A stretch of 64,000 nucleotides of DNA, taken from positions 186,001 to 250,000 of the forward strand of contig NZ_VCNG01000003.1 of assembly GCF_006227205.1 (NCBI RefSeq), read 5' to 3'. Position numbers and translations under genes: made by a program. Shown in pieces: positions 17,218 to 25,219 of the stretch (the first letter of the stretch is position 1; the number at the start of each line of letters is the position of its first letter). The notes beneath the pieces were generated by a model. That model saw nothing but the letters and a program-made list of their open reading frames with translations. It was not told where the DNA came from and made no database searches. Source of the stretch: Pseudomonas sp. ICMP22404. Lineage in GTDB: Bacteria; Pseudomonadota; Gammaproteobacteria; Pseudomonadales; Pseudomonadaceae.

Positions 17218-17793
17218 TTAGCTGAGATTCAATGCCTGGACCAGTTGACTACCTTCGGGCGTACTCCAACTGCCAGCAAGCTCAGCAATGAGTTGGTTGG
17301 TGCTCGTCAAGGTAACGCCTGCGCGCTCCATACGGCGCAGTGCGATATCGTCGGCACTCTTGGTAGGGGAACCGCCCGCATCGGCGACGACTTGAACTTC
17401 ATGTCCCAGGCCGACCAACGTGAGCGCTGGGTAAACCGTGCACACGTCATTAGTGACCCCTGCCAATATAAACTTTTGGCGGCCGGTCGCCTTGACGGCA
17501 GCAGCAAACGCTTCATCGTCCATTGCGTTGACGATGCCTGCACGCTTGATGCGGGCAGCAAACTCGGCAGGCAGAATGGCCTGAAACTCACTGAGCAATG
17601 GCCCTTGCGCCGCCTCTTCCATGCTGGAGGTCAGGACCGTTGGGATGTTTAGAATTTTCGCGGCCTTGGCGAGGATGACGGCATTCTTTTTCATCTCATC
17701 AAAGCTTGTCGATGTGACCCAGCCCATTGTGCCGATCTGATGATCGATCAGTAGCAAGGCCGCGCTTTCACCGGTTAATCGTTGGAATGTCAT
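17218..17793 (-). CDS. Isochorismatase-family cysteine hydrolase
   Basis: 191 residues from the second of two adjacent ATGs (17793), which gives a 6-base spacing to AGGAG; the first is at 17796. The catalytic triad is visible: Asp17 in LLLIDHQIG, Lys83 in ARIKRAGIVNAMDD and nucleophile Cys118 in GVTNDVCTVYPAL. The family hydrolyses amides or carbamoyl groups (nicotinamidase, YcaC-like). Its natural substrate is unknown. Divergent from a LysR gene across a 150-base region holding a near-perfect palindrome. Confidence 0.85.
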   Translation of the reverse strand: MTFQRLTGESAALLLIDHQIGTMGWVTSTSFDEMKKNAVILAKAAKILNIPTVLTSSMEEAAQGPLLSEFQAILPAEFAARIKRAGIVNAMDDEAFAAAVKATGRQKFILAGVTNDVCTVYPALTLVGLGHEVQVVADAGGSPTKSADDIALRRMERAGVTLTSTNQLIAELAGSWSTPEGSQLVQALNLS

Positions 17794-17916
17794 CATGTTC
17801 TCCTAAAGGACGTGTCCAGTATCGTCTGGGCTGTCTTCGCTACCTGTGTCGCACCAAGTAGCGAGGCCTGATATTGCACTGCCGCGTATACGGGATAAAT
17901 AGGCATAGGTAGAATT

Positions 17917-17940
17917 GATTGATCCATTAATGGAGCAATC
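17917..17940. promoter_or_regulatory. 24-bp near-perfect palindrome upstream of LysR gene
   Basis: A perfect 12-bp core TCCATTAATGGA (17923-17934) is flanked by GATTG (17917-17921) and CAATC (17936-17940), with one mismatched pair. It ends 3 bases before the LysR start at 17944 and covers its ribosome-binding region, so it may be an autoregulatory operator shared with the divergent isochorismatase gene. Confidence 0.5.
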
Positions 17941-17943
17941 TGT

Positions 17944-18846
17944 ATGACCCATTTAGACGACATGGCGTTATTCGTCGAAGTCGTAAAAGCAAAAGGATTT
18001 CGAGGGGCTGCGGATGCCCTGGGGATGCCGAACTCGACATTGTCCCGACGCATCAGCGCGTTGGAAAAGGCGATTGGCTTGCGTTTGCTCCACCGCACAA
18101 CACGTAAGGTGGAGCTAACAGAAGCGGGGCTTTTGTATTACGAGCGCAGCAAGCGGATCGTCTCAGAGGCGCGACTTGTGCACGAACAACTGGGCGAAAT
18201 GCTCTCGCAGCCGACCGGTTTGCTCCGCGCTTCTTTTCCTGAAGGCTTTGCCACCCTATACCTGGCCCCTCTGGTAGCGAAGTTCGCCCAGCTTTATCCC
18301 GGCATACGCTTCGAGTTTGATCTGTCAGCACGTCTGGCCGACTTGGTGAGTGAGCCCGTTGATGTGGCGATTCGTATGGGAGAACCTGCAAACTCCCTTT
18401 TGATCGCACGCAAGCTGGCGCAGTTGCCGCGTTTTCTTTACGCCTCTGCGCGTTATTTGGATCTGGCCGGAGAGCCCAAGCATCCTGTCGAGTTGTTGCA
18501 GCACGAGTGTTTGCGTCTGCGCACTCATAAGCCCGACATATGGACGATGAATAACGCAGAAGAAACCATAGATGTCGAAGTGGGAGGCAGGTTTCTTCTG
18601 AACAGCGTAGTAATGATCCAGCGCCTGGCCACCTTGGGGATGGGCATTGCGGTTCTGGCCGAAGGTATTGTGACTGACGATGTAGCTCAGGGACGGCTCC
18701 GTCGCGTGCTACCGCAGTGGCAGGCGACACCTGTTCCCGTCTATGCCATGACCGAAACGCGCCTGCTGCCCGCCAAGACCCAGCGTTTTATCGATTTTTT
18801 GCGCGACCATTTGCCGTTATCCACCGCAGTGGAACAGTCGATATAG
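17944..18846 (+). CDS. LysR family transcriptional regulator
   Basis: 300 residues. The helix-turn-helix region is MALFVEVVKAKGFRGAADAL, then GMPNSTLSRRISALEKAIGL, and the effector domain has DVAIRMGEPANSLLIARKLA. This is typical of the large CrgA/DmlR-like LysR group. It is divergent from the isochorismatase-family gene and probably controls it. A truncated alcohol dehydrogenase fragment on the other strand ends just beyond its stop. Confidence 0.88.
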   Translation: MTHLDDMALFVEVVKAKGFRGAADALGMPNSTLSRRISALEKAIGLRLLHRTTRKVELTEAGLLYYERSKRIVSEARLVHEQLGEMLSQPTGLLRASFPEGFATLYLAPLVAKFAQLYPGIRFEFDLSARLADLVSEPVDVAIRMGEPANSLLIARKLAQLPRFLYASARYLDLAGEPKHPVELLQHECLRLRTHKPDIWTMNNAEETIDVEVGGRFLLNSVVMIQRLATLGMGIAVLAEGIVTDDVAQGRLRRVLPQWQATPVPVYAMTETRLLPAKTQRFIDFLRDHLPLSTAVEQSI

Positions 18847-18907
18847 CAGCCTGCGCGCCGGTGAATATTTCCAGCACCCATTCGGGGTCGGGGGCATAAT
18901 AAGGAAA

Positions 18908-19268
18908 CACTGTCGGGCTTTTTTTTGGCCAGGAATGCCTCCTTTGTCACCAGCGCTTGGCCGAACGCACCACTGTCCTTGAAGCGGGCTAGACCGAATA
19001 CGGCGTCACCGACCTTGAGTCGCGTGACACCGCTACCAACGGCCGTGACGATGCCGGAGAAGTCCATGCCCATCGCGCGGGGAAACGCTCTGCCGGTGAC
19101 AATCTCCATCTGTCCGTCGCGCAACTTCCAGTCGATTGGATTGATGGCTGCGAACCTTACCCCCACCGCTACTTCCCCGTTGTCGGGCGCGGGTAATTCG
19201 AAATCTTCGACCCGCATCACTTCCGGGCAACCATAGTTGTTGTACTGGATACGTTGAAATCCGGGCAT
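18908..19268 (-). pseudogene. Truncated zinc-type alcohol dehydrogenase / quinone oxidoreductase
   Basis: The first 120 codons from ATG 19268 encode a clear medium-chain dehydrogenase N-terminus: QYNNYGCPEVMRVEDFELPA, AAINPIDWKLRDGQM, GMDFSGIVTAVGSGVTRLKV and GDAVFGLARFKDSGAFGQAL. Homology stops near 18908 (KKPDSVS). The frame then continues about 55 codons through unrelated DNA into the LysR gene. Normal family members have about 330 residues, so the whole Rossmann domain is missing. An 8-base T run at 18919-18926 sits at the break. A non-functional remnant is most likely. Confidence 0.75.
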
Positions 19269-19452
19269 GGTGCAGTTCCTTCACAAAGCAAGCAGCGACG
19301 AGAATGGATGGGTATCTCTGCTTGAGGAGCGCAGCATAAAACCCGGTGGTGCCAATTTATGGCACCATTCATAAAGATCGCGGGGCGTGGACGGTCGAGT
19401 TTCGAGCGGCCTGATCAGTGCCTCCCTTCCATCAACTCCAAAGGAACTTGCA

Positions 19453-19809
19453 ATGCCTCCAGGGCAACGTGAACTGGCGCGGATCGAACGCCGGTTGATC
19501 ACCACGCTGACCGAAGCGTGCGAAACAGCAAAAGGTGAAATCAAAGGCTTCACCTGGCTCACCCACACCGCTGACCTGAACGCGCTGACGAAAACCCTGA
19601 AGGTGACCTGGGTGTTCGAAACCCTCGCTGACAGACAGCAGGCCCAGGTTGACGCGAAGGCTCGCATTCTTGAGCTGACGGCCATCGCGTTGAAAGAGGC
19701 TGGCATCGATCTGAACGTGTCGGATCGCAATGTTCGCCTTGACTCTGAGGAAGAATGCCAGCGCGGTCATAGCGGCGATTGGCAAAAACGTCTGGCTAAA
19801 AGTGGTTAA
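19453..19809 (+). CDS. Conserved hypothetical protein
   Basis: 118 residues from ATG 19453 with AAGGA 7 bases upstream. Predicted soluble and charged, with an N-terminal helical segment (QRELARIERRLITTLTEACE), a beta section (IKGFTWLTHTADLNAL, KVTWVFETL) and a polar C-terminus. I do not recognise a characterised family. Codon use and the ribosome site support a real gene. It lies directly upstream of an IS630-type transposase fragment. Confidence 0.6.
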   Translation: MPPGQRELARIERRLITTLTEACETAKGEIKGFTWLTHTADLNALTKTLKVTWVFETLADRQQAQVDAKARILELTAIALKEAGIDLNVSDRNVRLDSEEECQRGHSGDWQKRLAKSG

Positions 19810-19811
19810 GG

Positions 19812-19949
19812 ATGGCCAAGGCAATCGCCCTCCTGCATCTCGATATGCCAACTGAGGGGGACCTGCATGGAACGACCTCGCTGTTTGCTGCTCTGGATGT
19901 GGCAACCGGTTCCAGCCGCAAGTTTCTGATCTTAAAAGTATCGCGGTTC
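19812..19949 (+). pseudogene. IS630-type transposase relic
   Basis: The frame reads LHGTTSLFAALDVATG, a hallmark of IS630-family transposases, followed almost at once by SRKFL. In intact enzymes about 15-20 residues separate these two motifs, so an internal deletion is likely. Both the N-terminus and the DDE C-terminal half are absent. It is bounded by the hypothetical gene at 19809 and the NTF2-like gene at 19948, and marks an old insertion. Confidence 0.6.
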
Positions 19950-20361
19950 AATAGCCTTGCGCCGGCTCAACCGGCGCGAACGCTTTGGCAGCGGCTACGG
20001 TGTCCATGGATTCGCGCAATAGTTGAATTTTGCCGTCTTTGGCCACCAAGCGGCCGGCGTACATCTGCCGGTAGATGCGGCCGGTGGCAGGCACCAGGGC
20101 CTCTACGCTGTATTCGGCAAACACCTGGTCGGGGGTGTCGATCAGAAAGCGCACGTTGCGGAATTTGAAATCTGGCACTTTACCAAGCAATGAGCTGATA
20201 AAGCCCTCGATGGCTGCTGGGCCCTGGACGCTGTGGGGGATGCCGAGCGACTCCAGATAGGGCAACTCCAGCACGCCATCCTCTGCGAACAGAGCCGCCG
20301 CCAAGAACGGCGTCTGGATGGAATCCAGGTACTGTTGAAGCAATTCCACGGCATTTCTCAT
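19948..20361 (-). CDS. NTF2-like / SnoaL-like polyketide cyclase-fold protein
   Basis: 137 residues from ATG at 20361, with GGGAG 9 bases upstream. It has a small alpha+beta barrel pattern: LLQQYLDSIQTPFLAAALFA, ELPYLESLGIPHSVQGPAAI, and VFAEYSVEALVPATGRIYRQ. Such proteins are often lyases, isomerases or ligand-binding partners of oxidoreductases. Same strand as, and downstream of, a LysR gene. A 6-7-6 inverted repeat at 20457-20475 could be its operator. Confidence 0.8.
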   Translation of the reverse strand: MRNAVELLQQYLDSIQTPFLAAALFAEDGVLELPYLESLGIPHSVQGPAAIEGFISSLLGKVPDFKFRNVRFLIDTPDQVFAEYSVEALVPATGRIYRQMYAGRLVAKDGKIQLLRESMDTVAAAKAFAPVEPAQGY

Positions 20362-20456
20362 GATAGCTTTCTCCCGAAACGAGTTTGGATGGGCACTCCG
20401 CGCGGTGCCGACCAAACCACGTTAAAGGATCCATTCCGCTTCAAAAATAGAAGCCA

Positions 20457-20475
20457 ATGAAATTCATCGTTTCAT
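20457..20475. promoter_or_regulatory. LysR-type operator candidate upstream of NTF2-like gene
   Basis: ATGAAA (20457-20462) and TTTCAT (20470-20475) form a 6-7-6 inverted repeat in the 139-base gap between the NTF2-like start (20361) and the LysR stop (20501). Confidence 0.35.
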
Positions 20476-20500
20476 AATTGAAAGGCTAGTACCCATCGTC

Positions 20501-21418
20501 TCATAACGGCCATCGCCAGACGGGCTCACTTAAATGCTCGGCAAAAAAGTCCGACAATGCTTTGATTTTTACCGGCCGGGTACGGGCCGTGGGGGTGACG
20601 AAATACAGGCCGCCACGGGCCATGCTCCATTCCGGTAGCACCAAGACCAAGCGCCCATCCGCCAGGTATTCGCTGGCAATGAATTCCGGCAGTTCAGCGA
20701 TGGCCAGTCCCTCAAGTAACACGGGTAATAACGCATCCGAGTTGGTCACTCTCAACGGGCCGCTGGGCACCACGTCTTCTTCGGTGCCGTCTTTATGGGT
20801 GAACCGCCACACTTGGCTACGGGCTCGGTAGGCATAACTCAGGCACGTGCGGGCCGCCAGTTCGCGGGGATGACCGGGGTGGCCATGGGTGTCCAGATAA
20901 GCCGGTGAGGCGACCAGATATTGGGTGACAGCGCAGAGATGCCGTGCAACCAGCGATGAGTCCGGCAATACGGCAATGCGTAATGCCGCATCAAAGCCCT
21001 CAGCGATCAGGTCTACCGAGGCGTCTGAAAGGTGCAGGTCAATCGACAGCTCGGGATACTGCCGGATCAACTGCGGCATCAGCGGTGCCACCCAACGCAG
21101 TCCGAACGACATGGGGATCGCCAGGCGTACCTGGCCGCGGGGCTGGATCGATAACTCCTGAGCCTCGCTTTCCACCTCCTCGGCCTGCCGATAAATCTCC
21201 CCAGCCTTGGCTGCCATGCTCGCGCCGAACTCTGTGAGTGCCAGTTGCCGCGAGGTACGGTTGAACAAGCGCCCACCCAGACGTTCCTCCAGCCGCGCGA
21301 CTGCTCGGGATACCGTTGGCACCGACACGCTCATGACACGCGCCGCGCCAGCGAACGAGCCTTCTTCGGCCACCTTGGCGAACATCGCCAACCCTTCGAA
21401 ATCTGGAAGCTTGCTCAT
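20501..21418 (-). CDS. LysR family transcriptional regulator
   Basis: 305 residues from ATG at 21418 (MSKLPDFEGLAMFAKVAEEG). Longer frames upstream read through the divergent promoter. The DNA-binding motif is FAGAARVMSVSVPTVSRAVA, then RLEERLGGRLFNRTSRQLAL. It is divergent from the SDR gene at 21528 and upstream of the NTF2-like gene, so it probably regulates one or both. Confidence 0.9.
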   Translation of the reverse strand: MSKLPDFEGLAMFAKVAEEGSFAGAARVMSVSVPTVSRAVARLEERLGGRLFNRTSRQLALTEFGASMAAKAGEIYRQAEEVESEAQELSIQPRGQVRLAIPMSFGLRWVAPLMPQLIRQYPELSIDLHLSDASVDLIAEGFDAALRIAVLPDSSLVARHLCAVTQYLVASPAYLDTHGHPGHPRELAARTCLSYAYRARSQVWRFTHKDGTEEDVVPSGPLRVTNSDALLPVLLEGLAIAELPEFIASEYLADGRLVLVLPEWSMARGGLYFVTPTARTRPVKIKALSDFFAEHLSEPVWRWPL

Positions 21419-21527
21419 TTCATTTCTGCAACGATAGGTTTCAGACAATTCTATTTTGAAAGTTCCGCCCCGTCGATAAGCTTCTCCCACACCGCAACTC
21501 ACTCAATCGAAATACGGGAGAAACACC

Positions 21528-22280
21528 ATGACTAACAAACTCGAAGGCAAAATTGCATTGGTTACCGGCGGCACTACTGGCATCGGCCTGGCCACCGCCA
21601 AACGCTTCGCTCAGGAAGGCGCCCACGTTTACATCACGGGCCGTCGCCAAGCCGAACTGGACGCCGCGGTCGCCGCGGTCGGCAACGCCACCGGCGTGCA
21701 GGTGGACTCCACCAAGCTCGACCAGCTGGACGCGTTGTACCGCCAGATTGGCGCGGCCCACGGCCGAATCGATGTGCTGTTCGCCAATGCCGGCGGCGGT
21801 TCCATGCTGCCACTGGGCGACATCACAGAACAGCAGTACGACGACACCTTCAATCGCAACGTAAAAGGCGTGCTGTTCACTGTGCAAAAGGCCCTACCGC
21901 TGCTGGCCCAAAAAGCCTCGGTGATTCTCACCGGCTCCACGGCGGGCAGCTCGGGCACTGCCGCCTTTAGTGTGTACGCCGCGTCCAAGGCCGCCGTGCG
22001 CTCATTTGCACGCAACTGGATTCTGGATTTGAAAGACCGCCAGGTGCGCATCAACACCATCAGCCCCGGCGCCACCCGCACTCCTGGTCTGGTTGAATTG
22101 GCCGGCCCGGATGCCGCTCAGCAGCAGGGCTTGCTGGACTACATGGCGTCGCTGATCCCCATGGGGCGTGTCGGTGAAGCTGACGAAATTGCCAGCGCTG
22201 CGTTGTTCCTGGCCTCGGATGACGCCAGCTTCGTCAACGGTATCGAGCTGTTTGTTGACGGCGGTCAGGCACAAATCTGA
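21528..22280 (+). CDS. SDR family oxidoreductase
   Basis: 250 residues, a classical short-chain dehydrogenase. The cofactor motif is TGGTTGIG (13-20), the NAG motif FANAGGG (85-91), and the catalytic residues are Ser137, Tyr150 and Lys154 in YAASK. GRR at 38-40 suggests NADP(H) preference. GGGAG lies 8 bases before the ATG. It is followed 57 bases later by a VOC gene and is divergent from its probable LysR regulator. Confidence 0.92.
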   Translation: MTNKLEGKIALVTGGTTGIGLATAKRFAQEGAHVYITGRRQAELDAAVAAVGNATGVQVDSTKLDQLDALYRQIGAAHGRIDVLFANAGGGSMLPLGDITEQQYDDTFNRNVKGVLFTVQKALPLLAQKASVILTGSTAGSSGTAAFSVYAASKAAVRSFARNWILDLKDRQVRINTISPGATRTPGLVELAGPDAAQQQGLLDYMASLIPMGRVGEADEIASAALFLASDDASFVNGIELFVDGGQAQI

Positions 22281-22287
22281 CCACCCA

Positions 22288-22312
22288 GCGGGCGACTGCC
22301 ACGGTCGCCCGC
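22288..22312 (+). terminator. Hairpin between SDR and VOC genes
   Basis: GCGGGCGAC (22288-22296) pairs with GTCGCCCGC (22304-22312) around a 7-base loop, 8 bases after the SDR stop. No T-tract follows, so read-through into the VOC gene is possible. Confidence 0.5.
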
Positions 22313-22337
22313 CAACCCATCTCAAGAGGAACAGGTT

Positions 22338-22904
22338 ATGAACCCAGTGCAATGGGCACTGCTGGCCGCCAGCGTGACTCTGACTACCGCTACTCATGCG
22401 GCGACCACGCCCCCGCAGAGCCACCCCGCCACGAGCGCAGCCGCACCGCTTCAAGTTTCAGCCATCGACCATGTTGGCATCAATGTGCCGGATATCGACG
22501 CAGCCATCCGCTTTTTCTCCGCGCTGATGGGCGCACGGGTGGTTTCGGATATCAGCCCCGGCAAGATCCCGGATCAGTGGAAAAGCCAATTCCGCTGGCA
22601 TGGCTCCAGCGAGCTGCAACGCTTTGTGATGTTGCAAATAGACGGCGGCGCGAAGCTGGAGTTGTTTCAATACCAAGGTTCTGAGGTCAATCAGGCCCAA
22701 CCCCATGGCGACGACGCCGGGGCCAGCCATGTGGCCTTGCGTACCGCCGATATTGACAGCAGCCTGGCTACCCTCAAGCGCCTGAATGTGACCATTCTCA
22801 ACGAACCCATCACCAACTCGGACGGTATTCGTTGGTTCTATTTTCAAGCGCCGTGGGGCACGCAGATTGAGCTGGTGTCGCTGCCCCATAGCGTCGGTGG
22901 CTAA
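22338..22904 (+). CDS. VOC superfamily protein with signal peptide
   Basis: 188 residues. The first 22 (MNPVQWALLAASVTLTTATHA) look like a cleavable Sec signal, followed by a Pro/Ala linker and one VOC module: AIDHVGINVPDIDAAIRFFS, GASHVALRTADIDSSLATL and a C-terminal WGTQIELVSLP. The candidate metal ligands His, His and Glu are present. Most VOC enzymes are cytosolic, so a periplasmic one is unusual. Substrate unknown. Its end overlaps the convergent ALDH gene by 4 bases. Confidence 0.82.
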   Translation: MNPVQWALLAASVTLTTATHAATTPPQSHPATSAAAPLQVSAIDHVGINVPDIDAAIRFFSALMGARVVSDISPGKIPDQWKSQFRWHGSSELQRFVMLQIDGGAKLELFQYQGSEVNQAQPHGDDAGASHVALRTADIDSSLATLKRLNVTILNEPITNSDGIRWFYFQAPWGTQIELVSLPHSVGG

Positions 22905-24331
22905 CCCCGCTGTAACTCCAACACAATACTCTTCGCCTCCAGAAACCCTTCCAACCCAAACACACCAAACTCCCGCCCGACCCCGGACTGCTTGACCCCA
23001 CCGAACGGGGCCAGCAGCTCCGGTGTGATTCGGTTGATCAGCACCGAGCCCGCCTGCAGCCGGCTCGCCAGGCTTCGGGCGCGGTCCACTTGGCGAGAAA
23101 ACACGTAGGCCTGCAGACCGTAGGGTGTGGCATTGGCGATGTCGATCGCCTGCTCTTGCGAGTCATACGCGATGATTGACAGCACCGGGCCGAAAATCTC
23201 CTCTTGTGCAATATCCATGTCATTGCTGACGTCGGCAAAGACGGTGGGCCTGACGAAATAGCCTTGGTCAAAACCAGCCGGCCTGCCCTCACCGCCAATG
23301 ACCAGCGTTGCACCTTGCGCCTGTCCGCGGCGGATGTAGCCCTGCACGCGGTCGAACTGGGCCTGGTTGACCAGCGGTCCAATGACGGTGGACGGGTCCT
23401 GCGGATGGCCGACGACCATCGCCTCGACCAGGCTTTTCACCCGTTCAATGACTTCTTTGGCCTGCGTGCGCGGTACGAGCAAGCGCGTGCCAGCGACGCA
23501 GGCCTGGCCGTTGTTCATGAACGCCGCGTTCAAGGCAAGGGGAATGGCCGTGTCGAGGTCGGCGTCATCCAGGACGATAGAGGCCGACTTCCCGGTGAGC
23601 GACAGGTTTACGCGTTTCATGGTCTCGATACCGGCACGAGCGATCAGCTTTCCGGTGGCGGTGGACCCGGTGAATGAAATCTTGGCGACCTGTGGGTTGG
23701 TGCTGATTTCATCACCAACGTCACTGCCGCGTCCCAGCAAAATGTTGAAAACGCCTTTCGGCAAACCGGCGCCATGCAATGCGCGGGCAAGCACGTCGGT
23801 CTGCAAGGGACTCAACTCGCTCGGCTTGATGACCGACGCACAACCGGCGGCGATGGCCGATGCCAGTTTGCTGCAGATCGTTCCGGCGGTGCTGTTCCAG
23901 GGGGCGATCAGTGCCGATACGCCGACCGGCTCCATCACCACGCTGGCGTCGCCGATCGAACGAACCAGCTCGTAGTCCTTCAACACCTGCGCCGCGTTGG
24001 CAAATGATTGCGAAGCATAACGACTGACCCATTGGGCACGGGCGAGCGGCGCGCCGTATTCCTCGATGGCGGTATCGCGGATCTCGTTCGTGCTCGCCAG
24101 CACGGCGGCCTGCAAGCGTTCGAGCATCTCGATACGCTCAGCCTTGGAGGTGCGATTCATCGCGGCTTGCGCACGGGCCGCCGCAGCGATGGCGCGGCGG
24201 GCATCATCGCGATCAGCCAGGGTGACCGTTCCGATGACCGCCTCGGTCGCCGGGTTGATGCATTCCACCGTTTCATTTCCATGGACGGGAACGAAGGCTC
24301 CATCAATGTAACTGTGATCGATTTTCCACAT
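22901..24331 (-). CDS. Aldehyde dehydrogenase family protein with altered catalytic base
   Basis: 476 residues with the full ALDH fold: PWNSTAG (144-150), the cofactor loop SFTGSTATGKL and nucleophile Cys278 in NNGQACVAGTRLLV. The segment that normally reads LELGGKS, carrying the catalytic base glutamate, reads LSLTGKS, so Ser244 replaces the Glu. EEIFGP, the second conserved Glu motif, is intact. It is 87 bases downstream of a creatininase-like gene and 141 from an MFS carrier on the same strand, probably one operon. The substrate is unknown, and the altered residue may change reaction type or rate. Confidence 0.88.
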   Translation of the reverse strand: MWKIDHSYIDGAFVPVHGNETVECINPATEAVIGTVTLADRDDARRAIAAAARAQAAMNRTSKAERIEMLERLQAAVLASTNEIRDTAIEEYGAPLARAQWVSRYASQSFANAAQVLKDYELVRSIGDASVVMEPVGVSALIAPWNSTAGTICSKLASAIAAGCASVIKPSELSPLQTDVLARALHGAGLPKGVFNILLGRGSDVGDEISTNPQVAKISFTGSTATGKLIARAGIETMKRVNLSLTGKSASIVLDDADLDTAIPLALNAAFMNNGQACVAGTRLLVPRTQAKEVIERVKSLVEAMVVGHPQDPSTVIGPLVNQAQFDRVQGYIRRGQAQGATLVIGGEGRPAGFDQGYFVRPTVFADVSNDMDIAQEEIFGPVLSIIAYDSQEQAIDIANATPYGLQAYVFSRQVDRARSLASRLQAGSVLINRITPELLAPFGGVKQSGVGREFGVFGLEGFLEAKSIVLELQRG

Positions 24332-24418
24332 CGCGGCGTACCTGATTGATTGCGGTTTTTACGAGATGAAGCGTCAACGCCCGGAATGCCCAGGCGTGCG
24401 CAATGGCAGCGCTGCGGT

Positions 24419-25168
24419 TCAACCCGGCATGGACTCGCGGCTGAAGGCTTGCACCTCTTGCACCAGGCCTTGTGCGGCCAGCATCACCAGTTGCCGGCCT
24501 TTCTCCGCAGAAGCTTGCGCCGGGTCTGACCCCATGCGGCCATCTGGATGACGGGCGCGGAAATCCGCCGCCTCCCGGATCGGGCCCCAGTTGGCGATCT
24601 GTGGCGAGTAATCCGCCGATTTAATGGCGTGGGGATAGGCCCATTGGGTCACGGCGATTTCCGACGGCGTCGCATGAATGCCGTGACCGGTGGGGAACTG
24701 CTCCCGCGCCAGCTCATTGACCCCTTCCAGGTCCCACCAATTGCACAGCTTCAAGGCGAAACCCGCCGGGCGCCGGGCAAAACTCGCCTCGGCGTAGAGC
24801 TCCGAGAACGCCGCTTCAATGGAGGCGATATTGCCGCCGTGGCCGTTGAGGAACAGTATCTTCTCAAACCCGTGGGCAGCCAACGAACGTACCCAGCCAC
24901 CGATGGCGGCGATGAACGTCGAAGGCCTGAGCGAGATCGTTCCCGGGAACCCGAGGTGATGCTGCGCCATGCCGATGTTGAAGGTCGGGGCAATCAGAAT
25001 GTCTGCGGCCTGCTGCGCCTGATGGGCGATGATTTCCGGGCACATCCAGTCCGTCCCCAACAAGCCGGTAGGCCCGTGCTGCTCGTTGGAGCCGATCGGG
25101 ATGACCACGGTACGGCTGCGTTGGAGAAATGTTTCGATTTCGGCCCAGGTCGATAGATGTAAAAGCAT
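24419..25168 (-). CDS. Creatininase-family amidohydrolase
   Basis: 249 residues. The metal-binding motif IGSNEQHGPTGLLGTD supplies Glu29, His31 and Asp40, and FLNGHGGN supplies His110, as in creatininase/MftE-type zinc or manganese amidohydrolases. In this subgroup GHGGN replaces the GHYEN of true creatininase, so the substrate is probably a different cyclic amide or lactam. It sits between an ALDH and an MFS transporter gene, suggesting ring opening followed by aldehyde oxidation. Confidence 0.85.
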   Translation of the reverse strand: MLLHLSTWAEIETFLQRSRTVVIPIGSNEQHGPTGLLGTDWMCPEIIAHQAQQAADILIAPTFNIGMAQHHLGFPGTISLRPSTFIAAIGGWVRSLAAHGFEKILFLNGHGGNIASIEAAFSELYAEASFARRPAGFALKLCNWWDLEGVNELAREQFPTGHGIHATPSEIAVTQWAYPHAIKSADYSPQIANWGPIREAADFRARHPDGRMGSDPAQASAEKGRQLVMLAAQGLVQEVQAFSRESMPG

Positions 25169-25219
25169 CTGCGTTCTCTCTTTGGAAAGGTTCCTTGCGG
25201 AACACGATGGGTGTTAAGT

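Noticed and set aside
18741..18907. C-terminal continuation of the truncated alcohol dehydrogenase frame
   Set aside because: The residues after KKPDSVS have no dehydrogenase features and run antisense through the LysR gene, so they are read-through of a broken gene, not a real domain.
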